Under the pieces are notes generated by a model. It had not been told where the DNA came from and did not search any database. It saw only the letters and a program-made list of their open reading frames with translations. From Bremerella sp. P1 (GTDB lineage Bacteria; Planctomycetota; Planctomycetia; Pirellulales; Pirellulaceae): DNA of 64,000 nucleotides. The stretch spans positions 744,001 through 808,000 of the forward strand of contig NZ_CP118164.1 of assembly GCF_028748185.1 (NCBI RefSeq), in the 5' to 3' direction. Of the stretch, positions 45,940 through 56,458 are shown piece by piece (positions within the stretch are counted from its first letter, which is position 1; every line of letters begins with the position of its first letter). The translations under genes and the position numbers were made by a program.

Positions 45940-47352
45940 ATGGTTTATCACTTCTCCCATTCGGGCTGGCGCTTGCTCCTGCTTGCAATCGTCACGACGT
46001 GCTGCGCTGATTTTGTTAACGCTCAAGACGATTCCCAACCCAAGAAGCCGAACTTCGTCGTGATCTTCTGCGACGACCTGGGCTACGGTGACTTAGGTTG
46101 CTTTGGCAATCCCACGATTCGCACCAAGCATCTCGATCAGATGGCGACCGAAGGGATGAAGTTCACCCAGTTCTACGTCGCTGCTTCGGTATGCACTCCT
46201 AGCCGTGCCGGGTTGATGACCGGCCGATTGCCATGCCGCAGTGGCATGTGCAGCAATACGCGGCGCGTGTTGTTCCCGAACTCGAAGGGAGGACTTCCGG
46301 CCGAAGAAGTCACGATCGCCGAAGCACTGCATGATGGTGGCTACGCGACCGCTTGCATTGGCAAGTGGCACCTGGGACATCACAAGCAATATCTGCCAAC
46401 CAATAACGGGTTCGATTACTACTTCGGTATTCCTTACTCGAACGACATGGACCGGATCAGTTCGGCCCCCAAGGGTCGCAAGTCGTTCTGGGAGCCCAAG
46501 AGCGAATACTTCAACGTTCCTTTGATGCGGAACGAAGAGATCATCGAGCGTCCCGCCGATCAGACGACGATTACCCGGCGGTACACCGAAGAAACCATCA
46601 AATTCATCGAGCAGAACCAGGACAAACCATTCTTCGTCTACCTGGCTCATTCGATGCCGCATATCCCTCTGTTCCGCTCGCCGGAATTTGAAGGAGTGAG
46701 CCGTCGCGGATACTACGGCGACGTCATCGAAGAGATCGACTGGAGCGTCGGGCAGGTCTTGCAGAAGCTACGCGACACAGGCCTCGACGAGAACACGCTG
46801 GTCGTCTTCTGCAGTGACAATGGCCCTTGGCTGATCTTCGATGATCACGGCGGGTCGGCTGGTCCGCTACGTGACGGCAAGGGCAGCACCTTTGACGGGG
46901 GCATGCGAGAACCCACCATTTTCTGGTGGCCGAAAACCATTCCCGCGGCCGAAGTCACCGCGGATGTCGGCAGCACGATGGACCTGATGGCGACCTTTAC
47001 GTCGCTGGCCGGACTGCCGCTACCATCCGATCGCAAACTCGACAGCTACGACCTGACTCCAGTCCTCAAGCAAACCGGCAAGAGTAACCGCGAGGCCCTA
47101 TTCTATTATCGAGGTTACGAATTGATGGCGGTTCGCGTCGGCCCGTGGAAGATGCATCTCAAGACCCAAACCGGATATGGTCAACCGAAAGCAGAAGTTC
47201 ATAACCCACCGCTGCTTTACCAACTGGAAGAAGACCCCGGCGAATCGAGGAACCTGGCCAAGGAGAACCCTGAGGTCATCGAGTCGATTCAAAAAGTGAT
47301 CGAGCAGCACCAGAAGGAAATGGTGTTCGCCGATTCCCAACTCGAACTTTAA
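45940..47352 (+). CDS. Secreted arylsulfatase-type sulfatase
   Basis: A 470-residue sulfatase. The signal peptide covers residues 1-28 (ending FVNA-Q). Metal-binding [18 protein letters not shown] leads to the canonical formylglycine motif [12 protein letters not shown] with Cys85. [11 protein letters not shown] carries the conserved Lys and His, and VFCSDNGPW the metal Asp-Asn. The C-terminal substrate domain ends at VEH-type residues near [14 protein letters not shown]. Start ATG 45940, since 33 extra residues before it are not signal-like. It is 38 nt upstream of xylA and may share a transcript, linking desulfation to pentose use; that link is inference. Confidence 0.9.
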   Translation: MVYHFSHSGWRLLLLAIVTTCCADFVNAQDDSQPKKPNFVVIFCDDLGYGDLGCFGNPTIRTKHLDQMATEGMKFTQFYVAASVCTPSRAGLMTGRLPCRSGMCSNTRRVLFPNSKGGLPAEEVTIAEALHDGGYATACIGKWHLGHHKQYLPTNNGFDYYFGIPYSNDMDRISSAPKGRKSFWEPKSEYFNVPLMRNEEIIERPADQTTITRRYTEETIKFIEQNQDKPFFVYLAHSMPHIPLFRSPEFEGVSRRGYYGDVIEEIDWSVGQVLQKLRDTGLDENTLVVFCSDNGPWLIFDDHGGSAGPLRDGKGSTFDGGMREPTIFWWPKTIPAAEVTADVGSTMDLMATFTSLAGLPLPSDRKLDSYDLTPVLKQTGKSNREALFYYRGYELMAVRVGPWKMHLKTQTGYGQPKAEVHNPPLLYQLEEDPGESRNLAKENPEVIESIQKVIEQHQKEMVFADSQLEL

Positions 47353-47390
47353 GAGTAAAACTTCACACCCCTTTTTGTTTGGAAAGAACC

Positions 47391-48701
47391 ATGACTGCTT
47401 TTCCTGAAGTTGGAAAGATCGAATACGAAGGCCCCGAGTCGCGTAATCCGCTGGCTTTTCGTTGGTACAACCCGGATGAAGTGGTCGAAGGCAAGACCAT
47501 GAAGGAGCACTTCCGCTTCAGTGTGACCTACTGGCACACGTTCCGCGGAACCGGTGCCGATCCTTTCGGTCCTGGCACGGCGGTTCGTCCTTGGGACGAT
47601 GGCACCGACTCGGTCGAGAACGCCGTCAATCGCGTGAAGGTGGCTTTCGAGTTCATCGAAAAGCTGGGCGCGCCTTACTATGCGTTCCACGATCGCGACG
47701 TTGCCCCCGAAGGTGCCAACCTGAAGGAAACCTACAAGAACTTCGACACCGTGGTCGACGCACTGGAAGCCGAACAAGAACGTACCGGCATCAAGCTGCT
47801 GTGGGGCACGGCCAACATGTTCAGCAATCCTCGCTTCATGCATGGTGCCGCGACCAGTTGCAACGCCGACGTGTTCGCTTACTCGGCATGCAGCGTGAAG
47901 AAAGCCATGGAAGTCACCAAGCGACTCGGTGGCGAGGGCTACGTGTTCTGGGGTGGTCGCGAAGGTTACCAGAACCTGCTCAACACCGACATGAAGCGTG
48001 AGCTCGATCACCTCGGCAAGTTCCTGCACATGGCCGTCGATTACGCCAAGGAAATTGGCTTCACCGGTCAGTTCATGATTGAACCGAAGCCGAAAGAACC
48101 GACCAAGCACCAGTACGACTTCGATTCGGCCAACTGCCTGGCGTTTCTCAAGTCGTATGGTCTGGACGATCACTTCAAGATGAATCTCGAGACCAACCAC
48201 GCTACGCTGGCCGGTCATACCATGCAGCACGAACTGGAGTACTGCGGCATGAACGATATTCTGGGTTCGATCGATGCCAACACCGGTGACCTGCTGTTGG
48301 GCTGGGATACGGACCAGTTCCCCACCAACTACTACCTGACGACCGAGTGCATGCTTTCGATTCTGAAGTATGGCGGTCTGGGCAGCGGTGGTGTGAACTT
48401 CGACGCTAAGGTTCGCCGCGAAAGCTTCGAGCCAATCGACCTGTTCTATGCTCACATCGGTGGTATGGATGCATTTGCCAAGGGTCTGAAGATCGCTGCG
48501 GCGATTCGTGCCGATGGCAAGCTGGCCGATTTCGTCAAAGATCGCTACTCGAGCTGGGACAGCGGCGTCGGTGCCGATATCGAAGCCGACAAGCACGACT
48601 TCAAGACGCTCGAAGCTTACATGCTCGAAAAAGGCGAAGCCAGTCCGAACTCCAGTGGTCGCCAGGAACTGTTGGAACACATCTTCAACATGTACCTGTA
48701 A
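47391..48701 (+). CDS. xylA: Xylose isomerase
   Basis: A 436-residue TIM-barrel enzyme of the longer class II type, converting D-xylose to D-xylulose (and glucose to fructose) with two divalent metals. Active-site motifs: [13 protein letters not shown] (catalytic His/Asp), [29 protein letters not shown] (metal Glu), [16 protein letters not shown] (metal His) and DTDQFPTN. Start ATG 47391 with GGAAAG 8 nt upstream; a TTG at 47379 is in frame but unlikely. A strong terminator follows. No xylulokinase is in the window. Confidence 0.96.
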   Translation: MTAFPEVGKIEYEGPESRNPLAFRWYNPDEVVEGKTMKEHFRFSVTYWHTFRGTGADPFGPGTAVRPWDDGTDSVENAVNRVKVAFEFIEKLGAPYYAFHDRDVAPEGANLKETYKNFDTVVDALEAEQERTGIKLLWGTANMFSNPRFMHGAATSCNADVFAYSACSVKKAMEVTKRLGGEGYVFWGGREGYQNLLNTDMKRELDHLGKFLHMAVDYAKEIGFTGQFMIEPKPKEPTKHQYDFDSANCLAFLKSYGLDDHFKMNLETNHATLAGHTMQHELEYCGMNDILGSIDANTGDLLLGWDTDQFPTNYYLTTECMLSILKYGGLGSGGVNFDAKVRRESFEPIDLFYAHIGGMDAFAKGLKIAAAIRADGKLADFVKDRYSSWDSGVGADIEADKHDFKTLEAYMLEKGEASPNSSGRQELLEHIFNMYL

Positions 48702-48753
48702 TCACCGCAAACGGTGGAATACTGGCCTATTTGTGGCCGCTTGAATCACTAAA

Positions 48754-48793
48754 ATGGATTGCCATCCACCGGGGCGGCAATCCATTTTTTTTT
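48754..48793 (+). terminator. Rho-independent terminator of xylA
   Basis: A 10-bp stem ATGGATTGCC (48754-48763) with GGCAATCCAT (48776-48785), followed by a run of nine Ts (48785-48793). It shows that the next gene cannot start inside this stretch. Confidence 0.92.
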
Positions 48794-48814
48794 GTGGCCC
48801 CGATTCTTATCGGC

Positions 48815-48820
48815 GGAGGG
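48815..48820 (+). promoter_or_regulatory. Shine-Dalgarno site fixing the GTG start of the PAS kinase
   Basis: GGAGGG at 48815-48820, 7 nt before GTG 48828 and just after the xylA terminator. It settles the start against the upstream open frame from 48759, which runs through the terminator stem. Confidence 0.7.
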
Positions 48821-48827
48821 CCCAGAC

Positions 48828-50333
48828 GTGCAACCAGAGAAAGACAGCTGCTACCGCGGGGAAACAGCGGAAACACGGGCCTGGAAGGCTGCCGATATCG
48901 AGCTCGAGAACAAGCAACTACGCAAGCGCAACGCGGAACTCGAGAATCTCATTTGCTCAGCACCAGTATACATCGTCGCCATTGAACCGGATGGCGAACT
49001 GACCTACGTCAATTACTTTCCGACCGAGCACTACGATCGAATCGTCGGTCACAATATCCGCGACTTCGTTTCTGAGGAAGACGGCGTAACCCTGGGCGAG
49101 GCGATTGAACGCGTTCTGAGAGAAGGAAAGACGCAGAAACTGAGGGTTCGTAGTTTAGCCTCAAATACCGTTCAACAAGTTCGCTATGCCCCTCTCACAA
49201 CTCCTGATGGAAAGAAAAAGGTTGTGGGAGTTACCTTCGATGCCACCGACGAGCAAGACGTGGTAGATGCCTTGCAGGAAAGCAAGGAGAAGATCGAAGC
49301 GGAACTGGGCGAAAGCGACGAGCGTTTTCGCACCATGGTCGAGATGACGCCTGTACCGGTGGTGATCTCTGACATGGAGACTGGCCGGGTCTTATCAGGT
49401 AACCACGCGTTGGCCGAAACATTCAAGACTCCCTACGAAACACTCCAGGAGCAGATCACCGGTGATTTCTACGCCGACCCTGCTCAGCGTCAGGCCCTTA
49501 TCGAAAAGGTTGCCAACAATATCCCGATCCGGGGCATGACGATGAAACTGAAAACGGCGGAAGACGACATCTGGTGGGCCGCCGTCTACCTCGATCGAAT
49601 CACCTTCGCTGGCCGCCCTGCCCTGTTGGCCTGCTTCCTGGACATTAGTGTTCGCAAGCAACGGGAAGAAGAAATCTTGCGAGACCGTCGGGCCCTGCGA
49701 CGGTTGCTCGACACCAATGAACGAGACCGGCGCCTGATCGCCTACGAAATTCATGATGGCGTGGTCCAAGATATGACGGGCGCGTTGATGTTTATGGAAA
49801 CAGGCCTCAGCTTCATTCCTGCGGAAGCGGATGGCCGAGAGGAACTCATGCGCGGGACGGAGTTCCTCTCCGACGCGATTGGTGAGATTCGTCGACTGCT
49901 CAATGGCCTCAGACCGCTGAGCCTGGAGCAAGGCGGAGTCATTGCGGCGCTTGACGACATCGTCACGCGCATGACGGAAGAAGGCTTCGTGGTCGACTTT
50001 GAACATTCCGTTCAATTTGACCGGCTTGCTCCATCACTGGAAATGGCCATCTATCGCACCGTGCAAGAAGGTGTGAACAATGCCCGCAAACATAGCGGTG
50101 CCAATGGAGTCCGCGTTTCCATCCAGCAAGAGAACAAAACGATTGTGCTGGAGATATCCGACGCAGGATGTGGCTTCGCCCCCGACAAAGTCGATCCCAG
50201 ACGCTGCGGTATCTCGGGGATCCACGAACGCGCCAGTTTGCTGGGGGGCATGGCCCAGATCGATACGTTCCCAGGCAAGGGAACAACGATCACCGTCTCG
50301 CTTCCCCTGGGTGACTTTATTGACAGCGACTAG
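48828..50333 (+). CDS. PAS-domain histidine kinase (NarL-partner, HisKA_3 type)
   Basis: A 501-residue soluble kinase. An N-terminal coiled segment (ELENKQLRKRNAELEN) leads into PAS1 (about 36-140), a second coil, PAS2 (about 155-290), then a HisKA_3 dimerisation domain with phospho-His near residue 308 in YEIHDGVVQDMTG. The HATPase domain has VQEGVNNARKHS, DAGCGF and GISGIHERASLLGG. Such kinases usually pair with LuxR/NarL regulators, but none is adjacent. Start GTG 48828 supported by GGAGGG. The stop overlaps the convergent cheA-like gene by 4 nt (CTAG). Confidence 0.9.
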   Translation: MQPEKDSCYRGETAETRAWKAADIELENKQLRKRNAELENLICSAPVYIVAIEPDGELTYVNYFPTEHYDRIVGHNIRDFVSEEDGVTLGEAIERVLREGKTQKLRVRSLASNTVQQVRYAPLTTPDGKKKVVGVTFDATDEQDVVDALQESKEKIEAELGESDERFRTMVEMTPVPVVISDMETGRVLSGNHALAETFKTPYETLQEQITGDFYADPAQRQALIEKVANNIPIRGMTMKLKTAEDDIWWAAVYLDRITFAGRPALLACFLDISVRKQREEEILRDRRALRRLLDTNERDRRLIAYEIHDGVVQDMTGALMFMETGLSFIPAEADGREELMRGTEFLSDAIGEIRRLLNGLRPLSLEQGGVIAALDDIVTRMTEEGFVVDFEHSVQFDRLAPSLEMAIYRTVQEGVNNARKHSGANGVRVSIQQENKTIVLEISDAGCGFAPDKVDPRRCGISGIHERASLLGGMAQIDTFPGKGTTITVSLPLGDFIDSD

Positions 50334-52513
50334 GCCACCGTGCTGGGCACCATCGATTTGATGATTTCCGGAACGCTGATCACCAAGGACAACCGTCCGC
50401 CACCTAGTTGGGCGACACCACTGATCCGATTGCAGTTTTCCAGTACGTTCTGCAGATCGTTGACGACCACTTTCCGCTTGCCGATCACGCGATCGACCAG
50501 GAAGCATGCGGCCCCTTGCTTTCCGGCGACCAAGACCGCGGCGTGCTTCGACTTGTCTTCCCAGCGTTCGGCCGATCCGAGTTCCATCTGGTCGGCCAGC
50601 GACACGACCGAGACCGTCTGCCCACGAACAACCGCCATCGGCAGACCGTGGCAGGTCTTAATCTCGCGAGTATCGATTTCCATCACTTCGCGGATGTTTT
50701 CGAATGGGATCACAAACTGTTCTTGATCGACACCGACCAGCAACCCTTCGATCACCAGCACGGCCTGACGAATCGGAATTTCGATCGTAAACGTAGTGCC
50801 TTGGTTTACAGCCGACTCGACATGTACCTCGCCGTCGTGGTCGCGAATCGTGGTTCGCACCACATCCATGCCCACACCACGACCGGAAACGTCGGTAATC
50901 TTTTCGGCGGTCGAAAACCCTGGGTGGAAAACCAAGTCGATGACCTCAGCGTCCGGCATTGCCTGAAGCTGTTCGACTGGCATGATCTGTTTGTCGATGG
51001 CCTTCTGACGAATGCGGCTGGCATCGATACCACGCCCATCGTCTCGAATGGTGATCACGACATGAGTACGAGTTGTCTCGGCCTTGATCCACAAGTTACC
51101 CGTTTCGCCCACACCACGTTCCACTCGCTGTTGAGGCGTTTCAATGGCATGGTCGGCCACGTTGCGAATCATGTGCGTCAGCGGCGAGTCGAGGTCTTCG
51201 ATCAACGACTTATCGACTTCGACTTCGTCGCCTTCGATATGAACATCGATCTTCTTACCCAGGTCGCCGGCCAACTTGCGAGCCATCGGAGGAAACTTCG
51301 ATAGCAGGCCTCGTACCGGGACTTTCCGTAGCGAAACGACACTCTTTTGCAGTTCGTTGGCTTGGGTCGAGAACGTGACGTTGATTTGACGCAGTTCTTC
51401 AACCAATTCGCCGATCGATTCCGACACGGCCATCCGGCACTGCACGTCCTTCAATCGTTCGCAGGTAATGAACAATGCGGAGACGTCATCCAGGAAGCGA
51501 TCGAGGTGATTTTCGTTGACGCGAATCGAGCGAGCCCGTTTGGCTTGTTGGGCTGCAGGGGATTCAGACGCGGCAGCCTCGGGCGTCGACTCTTTCGCTG
51601 CCGGAGCCGCTTCGGCTGGCTCTTTTGCTGGGCTGAGTCGTTCGATGACAGCGGCAACGTTTGCCCAAACAACCGAAAGAAGTCCTTCGTCGACACCGAT
51701 CGGACTTTGGTAAATGACTTTGAAATCCTTGAGGGCCGCTTCGAGCTTTTCCTGATCGCTCGTGTCTCCGTTGGCACGACAAATCATCGCAAAGTCTGCC
51801 AGGCGATCCAGAACCAGGGCCGAACGATCATCGTTCCAGCCACCATCTTCCGGCCATACAAACGCCTCGCCGACGCTCTGAACCAGGGTCGAAATGTCTT
51901 CCCCACCGACTTCAAAACGTCCGGCCAGCACGTCCTTGGGGTCCAGGGCAGAACCTTCTTCCGCCTCGGCTTCTTCATCCGAGCTACCGATGAGCTGCGC
52001 CAGTTTATCCGACCAACGCAGCGATTCGGGGAAGCCAGCGGCGTTCATCTCTTGAGCGAGTGAGTGCAGCTCTTTGAGCATTGCCTCTTCGCTGGAGCAG
52101 CCACCTTCCGAGTCAAGTGACAACTCGGCAATGCGTTCCAGAAGCGAGACTTCCTCGGTCGAGAGTTCATCACGAATATCGTTTTGCTCGACTTCCTGCA
52201 AAAGCCCATTGATTCGATCGAACGAATCGATCAGCGCACGATTGAGATCTTCGGTAAGCGCCAGCTTTTGGTTGCGGATGTCGTCGAGTGTATTTTCGAC
52301 CGAATGGGCGAACTTCTTGATGACCGACAAACCAAAGAAACCAGCGTTTCCTTTGATGGAGTGGACCGTTCGAAATACGCCATTGATCGGATCCGAGTTG
52401 CCCGGATTGTGCAAGTACGCGGTAATCTGATCAGCGAGTCCATGAATCGAGTGAAGCGATTCATCGATAAACGCTAAAAGAAGTTCGTCGTTTGAGTCTA
52501 CGGTCGTGGTCAT
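50330..52513 (-). CDS. cheA: CheA-type chemotaxis histidine kinase
   Basis: A 727-residue kinase. The Hpt domain (1-110) has phospho-His51 in FRTVHSIKGNAGFFG. A helical linker with an Ala/Glu/Pro-rich stretch follows (about 305-330). The dimerisation domain comes next, then the HATPase at about 400-560 (HMIRNVADHAIETP, DDGRGID, GRGVGMDVV). A CheW-like regulatory domain occupies about 570-720 (VIPFENIREVMEI, LVDRVIGKRKVVV). Start ATG 52513. No cheW, cheB, cheR or methyl-accepting protein is in the window; the receiver protein gene 47 nt upstream may be its response partner. Confidence 0.92.
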   Translation of the reverse strand: MTTTVDSNDELLLAFIDESLHSIHGLADQITAYLHNPGNSDPINGVFRTVHSIKGNAGFFGLSVIKKFAHSVENTLDDIRNQKLALTEDLNRALIDSFDRINGLLQEVEQNDIRDELSTEEVSLLERIAELSLDSEGGCSSEEAMLKELHSLAQEMNAAGFPESLRWSDKLAQLIGSSDEEAEAEEGSALDPKDVLAGRFEVGGEDISTLVQSVGEAFVWPEDGGWNDDRSALVLDRLADFAMICRANGDTSDQEKLEAALKDFKVIYQSPIGVDEGLLSVVWANVAAVIERLSPAKEPAEAAPAAKESTPEAAASESPAAQQAKRARSIRVNENHLDRFLDDVSALFITCERLKDVQCRMAVSESIGELVEELRQINVTFSTQANELQKSVVSLRKVPVRGLLSKFPPMARKLAGDLGKKIDVHIEGDEVEVDKSLIEDLDSPLTHMIRNVADHAIETPQQRVERGVGETGNLWIKAETTRTHVVITIRDDGRGIDASRIRQKAIDKQIMPVEQLQAMPDAEVIDLVFHPGFSTAEKITDVSGRGVGMDVVRTTIRDHDGEVHVESAVNQGTTFTIEIPIRQAVLVIEGLLVGVDQEQFVIPFENIREVMEIDTREIKTCHGLPMAVVRGQTVSVVSLADQMELGSAERWEDKSKHAAVLVAGKQGAACFLVDRVIGKRKVVVNDLQNVLENCNRISGVAQLGGGRLSLVISVPEIIKSMVPSTVA

Positions 52514-52560
52514 GTTGAGTCTCAAGGTTGCTGGCTAAGCGAATACGTCAGGATTCAGGC

Positions 52561-53025
52561 TTACTGCGAAGATCCGGCAGTATTCAATTCGCTTGCTCGT
52601 CGATTCTTCAGTTCATGCAGACATCGCCACCAACGCTCGACCTTGACGAACGTGGCGTCCAAGGTTTCCATCAATGGAGTAAAGTCAGGCATTGGCTTGA
52701 AAAAGCATGCTTCCGCTCCGCCGCGTAGCGATTCCAAGACCGTCATCTGCGAAACCAGGCCGGTCATCATGATGACCTGAATACCCCCGTCGTAGGCCTT
52801 GATCTCTTGCAGCAAATCCAAACCGTTCACGCGGGGCATATCGATATCGAGGATGCAGACCCGGCAGTTGGAGTTCAGCAAGTGCTTCAGAGCCTGTTCT
52901 GGCCTGACCAGCGACGTGACCTGGTAACCTTCCTTGGTTAAGCGATGGTTGGCAATCTTCAGGAAGACATCATCGTCGTCGACGTGAAGCACCTGTTTAT
53001 CGCTACTGGATGAAATCGTTGTCAT
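52561..53025 (-). CDS. Single-domain response regulator (CheY-like)
   Basis: A 154-residue receiver protein. The acidic pocket is in LHVDDDDVFLKI, the phosphoacceptor is Asp60 in ILDIDMPRVNG, Thr in IMMTG and Lys in CFFKPM. About 30 extra C-terminal residues form a helix (TFVKVERWWRCLHELKNRR) without a DNA-binding motif. Start ATG 53025, with the leader GGGCAGGAT before it. It precedes the CheA gene on the same strand by 47 nt, so it is likely its phosphorylation target. Confidence 0.88.
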   Translation of the reverse strand: MTTISSSSDKQVLHVDDDDVFLKIANHRLTKEGYQVTSLVRPEQALKHLLNSNCRVCILDIDMPRVNGLDLLQEIKAYDGGIQVIMMTGLVSQMTVLESLRGGAEACFFKPMPDFTPLMETLDATFVKVERWWRCLHELKNRRASELNTAGSSQ

Positions 53026-53138
53026 ATCCTGCCCCACTTCTCTTGCAAAGCGCAAAACTATTCTTGGCAAGGGTAGGACGTGATTTGTGATCAGCAAGCC
53101 AACACCTAGAGGAAGCGCGGCATCTAATCGGCAAACGC

Positions 53139-53759
53139 TTAGAACGGAATGCCGCGAGTGTTCAATGCTTCACGCAAGTCGGCCGGACTGGTGAACAATA
53201 CGGCGTCATAACCCGCATCAGCCGCACCAGCGACATTTTCCTCACGATCGTCCACGAAGAAGATTTTTTCGGGAGAGACATCACATAACGCGGCTGCTTT
53301 GAGGTAAATCTCGGGATCAGGCTTCATCGTCCCGAGCCGAAAGCTGAGCGCGTGAATCGGGAAGTAGTCATCCAGAAAGGGAAACGGCTTCCCCAGGCAA
53401 TATTCCCAGTGAGCGTCGCACGTGTTGGATAGGATTCCCATCCGCTTGCCGGCAGCATGCAAGGCTGCGGCAATTTCAATGGTGCCGGGAATCGGGTGGA
53501 AGATATGCGAGGCCGCATGGCAAACATCTTCCAGCTTGGCCTCCACATCGTACCGATCGCACAGCCACTGGTGCAGATCCAGCGTCGTGATCTCGCCCCG
53601 CTCGTACTTCCACTGCTGACCCGAGTGAAAGACATCGCTGCGAATGGATTCGGCGCTCGTTTCAAGAACATCGGCCAATTGTCGACAAGCGATCTCGTGA
53701 TCGAAGTCGAGCAGCACCTTGCCCAGATCGAAGTAAAAGAACTCGAGGGTGGAACTCAT
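53139..53759 (-). CDS. HAD-superfamily hydrolase (YihX-like)
   Basis: A 206-residue phosphatase-like protein. Motif I reads YFDLGKVLLDFD, i.e. the nucleophile Asp11 with Gly where most HAD enzymes have the second Asp, as in YihX-type sugar phosphatases. Motif II is ILSNTCDAHWEY, motif III has the Lys in RLGTMKPDPEIY and motif IV is FFVDDREENVAGA. A small helical cap lies in between. Start ATG 53759, 12 nt after the DUF1080 gene, so the two probably share a transcript. Substrate unknown. Confidence 0.88.
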   Translation of the reverse strand: MSSTLEFFYFDLGKVLLDFDHEIACRQLADVLETSAESIRSDVFHSGQQWKYERGEITTLDLHQWLCDRYDVEAKLEDVCHAASHIFHPIPGTIEIAAALHAAGKRMGILSNTCDAHWEYCLGKPFPFLDDYFPIHALSFRLGTMKPDPEIYLKAAALCDVSPEKIFFVDDREENVAGAADAGYDAVLFTSPADLREALNTRGIPF

Positions 53760-53771
53760 TTCCGCCGCTGC

Positions 53772-54407
53772 TTACAACTTCTTCAAACGAATGTTGCGAT
53801 ACCAGGCTTCGCACTTCGGTCCGGAATGAATCTGCAGACCGATAATGCCTGACTGGGGAATGTTGTCGTCCGGTTCATGATAGTCGACCGTTTTGACATC
53901 GCCGACCCAGATCTGAATGTGCTTGCCTTGGGCTCGAATCTTGAGCGGGACAAACTCCTTGTCGGCAAGCGTCTTCTTCAACTTTTCCGCGTCGCCTTCA
54001 ACCAGGAACTTGCGGCGGCGTGACTCGTCGTAGAGAGCACCCCAAATTGGTTTATCGCCGGACCAACCGATGTCGCACTGATAGCCAATGACTTCGTGGT
54101 GATCAGGAATTCGCTTGCTGCGGAACTGGACGCCAGCGTTCTTGCCATCCCCTACCAGCTTGGCTTCCAGGGTCAACTCGAAGTCGGCGAACTCTTGTTC
54201 GGTGCAAAGAAACTCATTGCGTGGGATATCTTGATCCAAACGCCCAGCCACCACGGCCCCATTCTCGATGCGGAACCAGTCGAGATTACCTTCCCAGCCG
54301 GCAAACGAATCTTGATTGAATAGCAAATCTTCGTCGGTCTCGGCGACGACAATCGAAGTCATACCCAGCGTCAGCAGGCAGACAAGCAGCAGGAAATTGA
54401 TCTTCAT
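53772..54407 (-). CDS. Secreted DUF1080 (3-keto-disaccharide hydrolase-like) protein
   Basis: A 211-residue exported protein: signal peptide 1-22 (ending VVA-E) and one concanavalin-like beta sandwich, with GWEGNLDWFRIENGAVVAG, FADFELTLEAKLV and NAGVQFRSKRIPDHHEVIGY. The family was named for 3-keto-glycoside hydrolysis, and it often occurs with Gfo/Idh and sulfatase genes in planctomycetes. Start ATG 54407. It leads a two-gene unit with the HAD phosphatase. Confidence 0.87.
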   Translation of the reverse strand: MKINFLLLVCLLTLGMTSIVVAETDEDLLFNQDSFAGWEGNLDWFRIENGAVVAGRLDQDIPRNEFLCTEQEFADFELTLEAKLVGDGKNAGVQFRSKRIPDHHEVIGYQCDIGWSGDKPIWGALYDESRRRKFLVEGDAEKLKKTLADKEFVPLKIRAQGKHIQIWVGDVKTVDYHEPDDNIPQSGIIGLQIHSGPKCEAWYRNIRLKKL

Positions 54408-54642
54408 ACTCGCGGAGGGCTCCCGAGGTGGGTCGCACGGATGAGTTGGAAAGGTGTGGCCTAACAGCCAATTTTACCTCAACGCCCCCCCTCAGGTCAG
54501 AGCAGAAATGCCTGTATTTGCATGGTTAAGGCAGTTTTTACGCAATTCCTGACGATCCTGGCGGCATTTCGCTTGTCTGGCTAGAATAACGGATTCCTTA
54601 TTGATGACTCTCGCCCCTCTAGTATGAAGCAGGAACCTTCGC

Positions 54643-56322
54643 GTGTCTCAGCCCCTGAACAAGTACAGCTCGCGTATCACTCAACCGAAAAGCCAAGGTG
54701 CGTCCCAGGCCATGTTGTATGGAACAGGGATGACTGACGAGGACATGCAAAAGGCTCAAGTCGGTATCTGCAGCGTTTGGTACGAAGGCAATACCTGTAA
54801 CATGCACCTCAACAAGCTGGGCGAAGAGGTCAAGAAAGGCGTTGTGGCTGCTGACCTGGTCGGCATGCGATTCAATACCATCGGCGTGAGCGATGGGATC
54901 TCGATGGGTACCGAAGGGATGAGCTTCTCGCTTCAGTCCCGCGACCTGATCGCCGACTCGATCGAAACGATCATGGGTGGCCAATGGTACGACGCCTTGG
55001 TTGCCATCCCTGGCTGCGACAAGAACATGCCAGGCTGCTTGATCGCCATGGGGCGACTCAACCGTCCATCCCTGATGGTTTACGGCGGGACCATTAAGCC
55101 TGGTCATCGCAATGGCGATAAGCTGGACGTCGTCTCGGCGTTCCAGTGCTACGGCCAATACCTGGCCGGTACGATTTCCGAAGACGAACGTAAGGAGATC
55201 GTTCGCAAGTCGTGTCCTGGTGCCGGTGCTTGCGGCGGGATGTATACGGCTAACACGATGGCTTCCGCCATTGAAGCATTGGGCATGTCCCTCCCCTTCT
55301 CGGCCAGTATCCCAGCCGAAGACCCCGGCAAGATCGACGAGTGCCACCGAGCCGGTGCCGCCATTCGCAACCTGCTGGAGAAAGACATCAAGCCGCGCGA
55401 CATCATGACGCGCGAAGCTTTTGAAAATGCCATGGTCATTGTCATGGCCCTGGGTGGCTCGACCAATGCCGTGCTGCACTTGATTGCCATGGCCCGCAGT
55501 GTCGATATCGACCTGGGCTTGGAAGACTGGCAGGCCGTCAGCGATCGCGTGCCGATGCTGGCCGACTTCAAGCCAAGCGGAAAGTACGTGCAAGAAGACC
55601 TGCACAAGATCGGCGGCACGCCCGGCGTGATGAAGTACCTCTTGAAGGAAGGCCTACTCAACGGCGACTGCCTGACCGTCACCGGTAAGACGCTTGCTGA
55701 GAACTGTGCCGAAACGGCTGACCTGACCGAAGGCCAGGACATCGTACACACCTTGTCGAACCCCATCAAGAAGACCGGCCACTTGCAGATGCTGTTCGGC
55801 AGTTTGGCTCCAGAAGGTGCTGTCGCCAAGATCACCGGTAAGGAAGGTCTTCAGTTCAGCGGTCCGGCCAAGGTGTTCGATTCCGAAGAAGACATGCTGC
55901 ACGCCTTGGAAGATAAGAAGATCGTCAAGGGAGACGTGGTTGTGATTCGCTACGAAGGCCCGAAGGGTGGACCTGGCATGCCAGAAATGCTGACCCCCAC
56001 CTCGGCCATCATGGGTGCCGGTCTGGGTGCCGACGTGGCCCTGCTGACCGATGGACGCTTCTCCGGTGGTTCGCACGGTTTCATCGTCGGACACGTTACC
56101 CCCGAAGCCCAGGTGGGCGGCCCGATCGCTCTGGCCCAGGACGGCGACATCATCACGATCGACGCCGACAAACGTGTGATCGATCTGGAAGTTCCCGAAG
56201 AAGAACTGGCCAAGCGCAAAGCGGCCTGGACCGCTCCACCTTACAAGGTGAAGCGAGGTACGCTGTACAAGTACATCAAGAACGTGAAGAGCGCTTCCGA
56301 AGGTTGCGTGACCGACGAGTAA
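54643..56322 (+). CDS. ilvD: Dihydroxy-acid dehydratase
   Basis: A 559-residue Fe-S enzyme making 2-keto acids for isoleucine and valine synthesis. The cluster cysteines are in [10 protein letters not shown] and [17 protein letters not shown], and the substrate loop [12 protein letters not shown]-equivalent reads [14 protein letters not shown]. Full length and canonical. Start GTG 54643 without a ribosome binding site. It is flanked by a 235-nt promoter-bearing gap and a strong terminator, so it is a single-gene unit. Confidence 0.95.
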   Translation: MSQPLNKYSSRITQPKSQGASQAMLYGTGMTDEDMQKAQVGICSVWYEGNTCNMHLNKLGEEVKKGVVAADLVGMRFNTIGVSDGISMGTEGMSFSLQSRDLIADSIETIMGGQWYDALVAIPGCDKNMPGCLIAMGRLNRPSLMVYGGTIKPGHRNGDKLDVVSAFQCYGQYLAGTISEDERKEIVRKSCPGAGACGGMYTANTMASAIEALGMSLPFSASIPAEDPGKIDECHRAGAAIRNLLEKDIKPRDIMTREAFENAMVIVMALGGSTNAVLHLIAMARSVDIDLGLEDWQAVSDRVPMLADFKPSGKYVQEDLHKIGGTPGVMKYLLKEGLLNGDCLTVTGKTLAENCAETADLTEGQDIVHTLSNPIKKTGHLQMLFGSLAPEGAVAKITGKEGLQFSGPAKVFDSEEDMLHALEDKKIVKGDVVVIRYEGPKGGPGMPEMLTPTSAIMGAGLGADVALLTDGRFSGGSHGFIVGHVTPEAQVGGPIALAQDGDIITIDADKRVIDLEVPEEELAKRKAAWTAPPYKVKRGTLYKYIKNVKSASEGCVTDE

Positions 56323-56376
56323 GCTAGATCTCGTCAACGGCATCCATTGTCGTGAACGATGCACTCGCGAACCATG

Positions 56377-56419
56377 AAGAGCTGTTCTGCAAGATGTTTG
56401 CGGAACAGCTCTTTCTTTT
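56377..56419 (+). terminator. Rho-independent terminator of ilvD
   Basis: A perfect 11-bp stem AAGAGCTGTTC (56377-56387) with GAACAGCTCTT (56403-56413), followed by TCTTTTG. It is 55 nt past the stop codon. Confidence 0.85.
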
Positions 56420-56458
56420 GCGACTCACTTTACGCGACCGTCTCCGTCGCCATCACGG

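Noticed and set aside
47349-48680. 443-residue minus-strand frame opposite xylA
   Set aside because: Antisense shadow of a canonical xylose isomerase, His/Val-rich as expected from the complementary codons.
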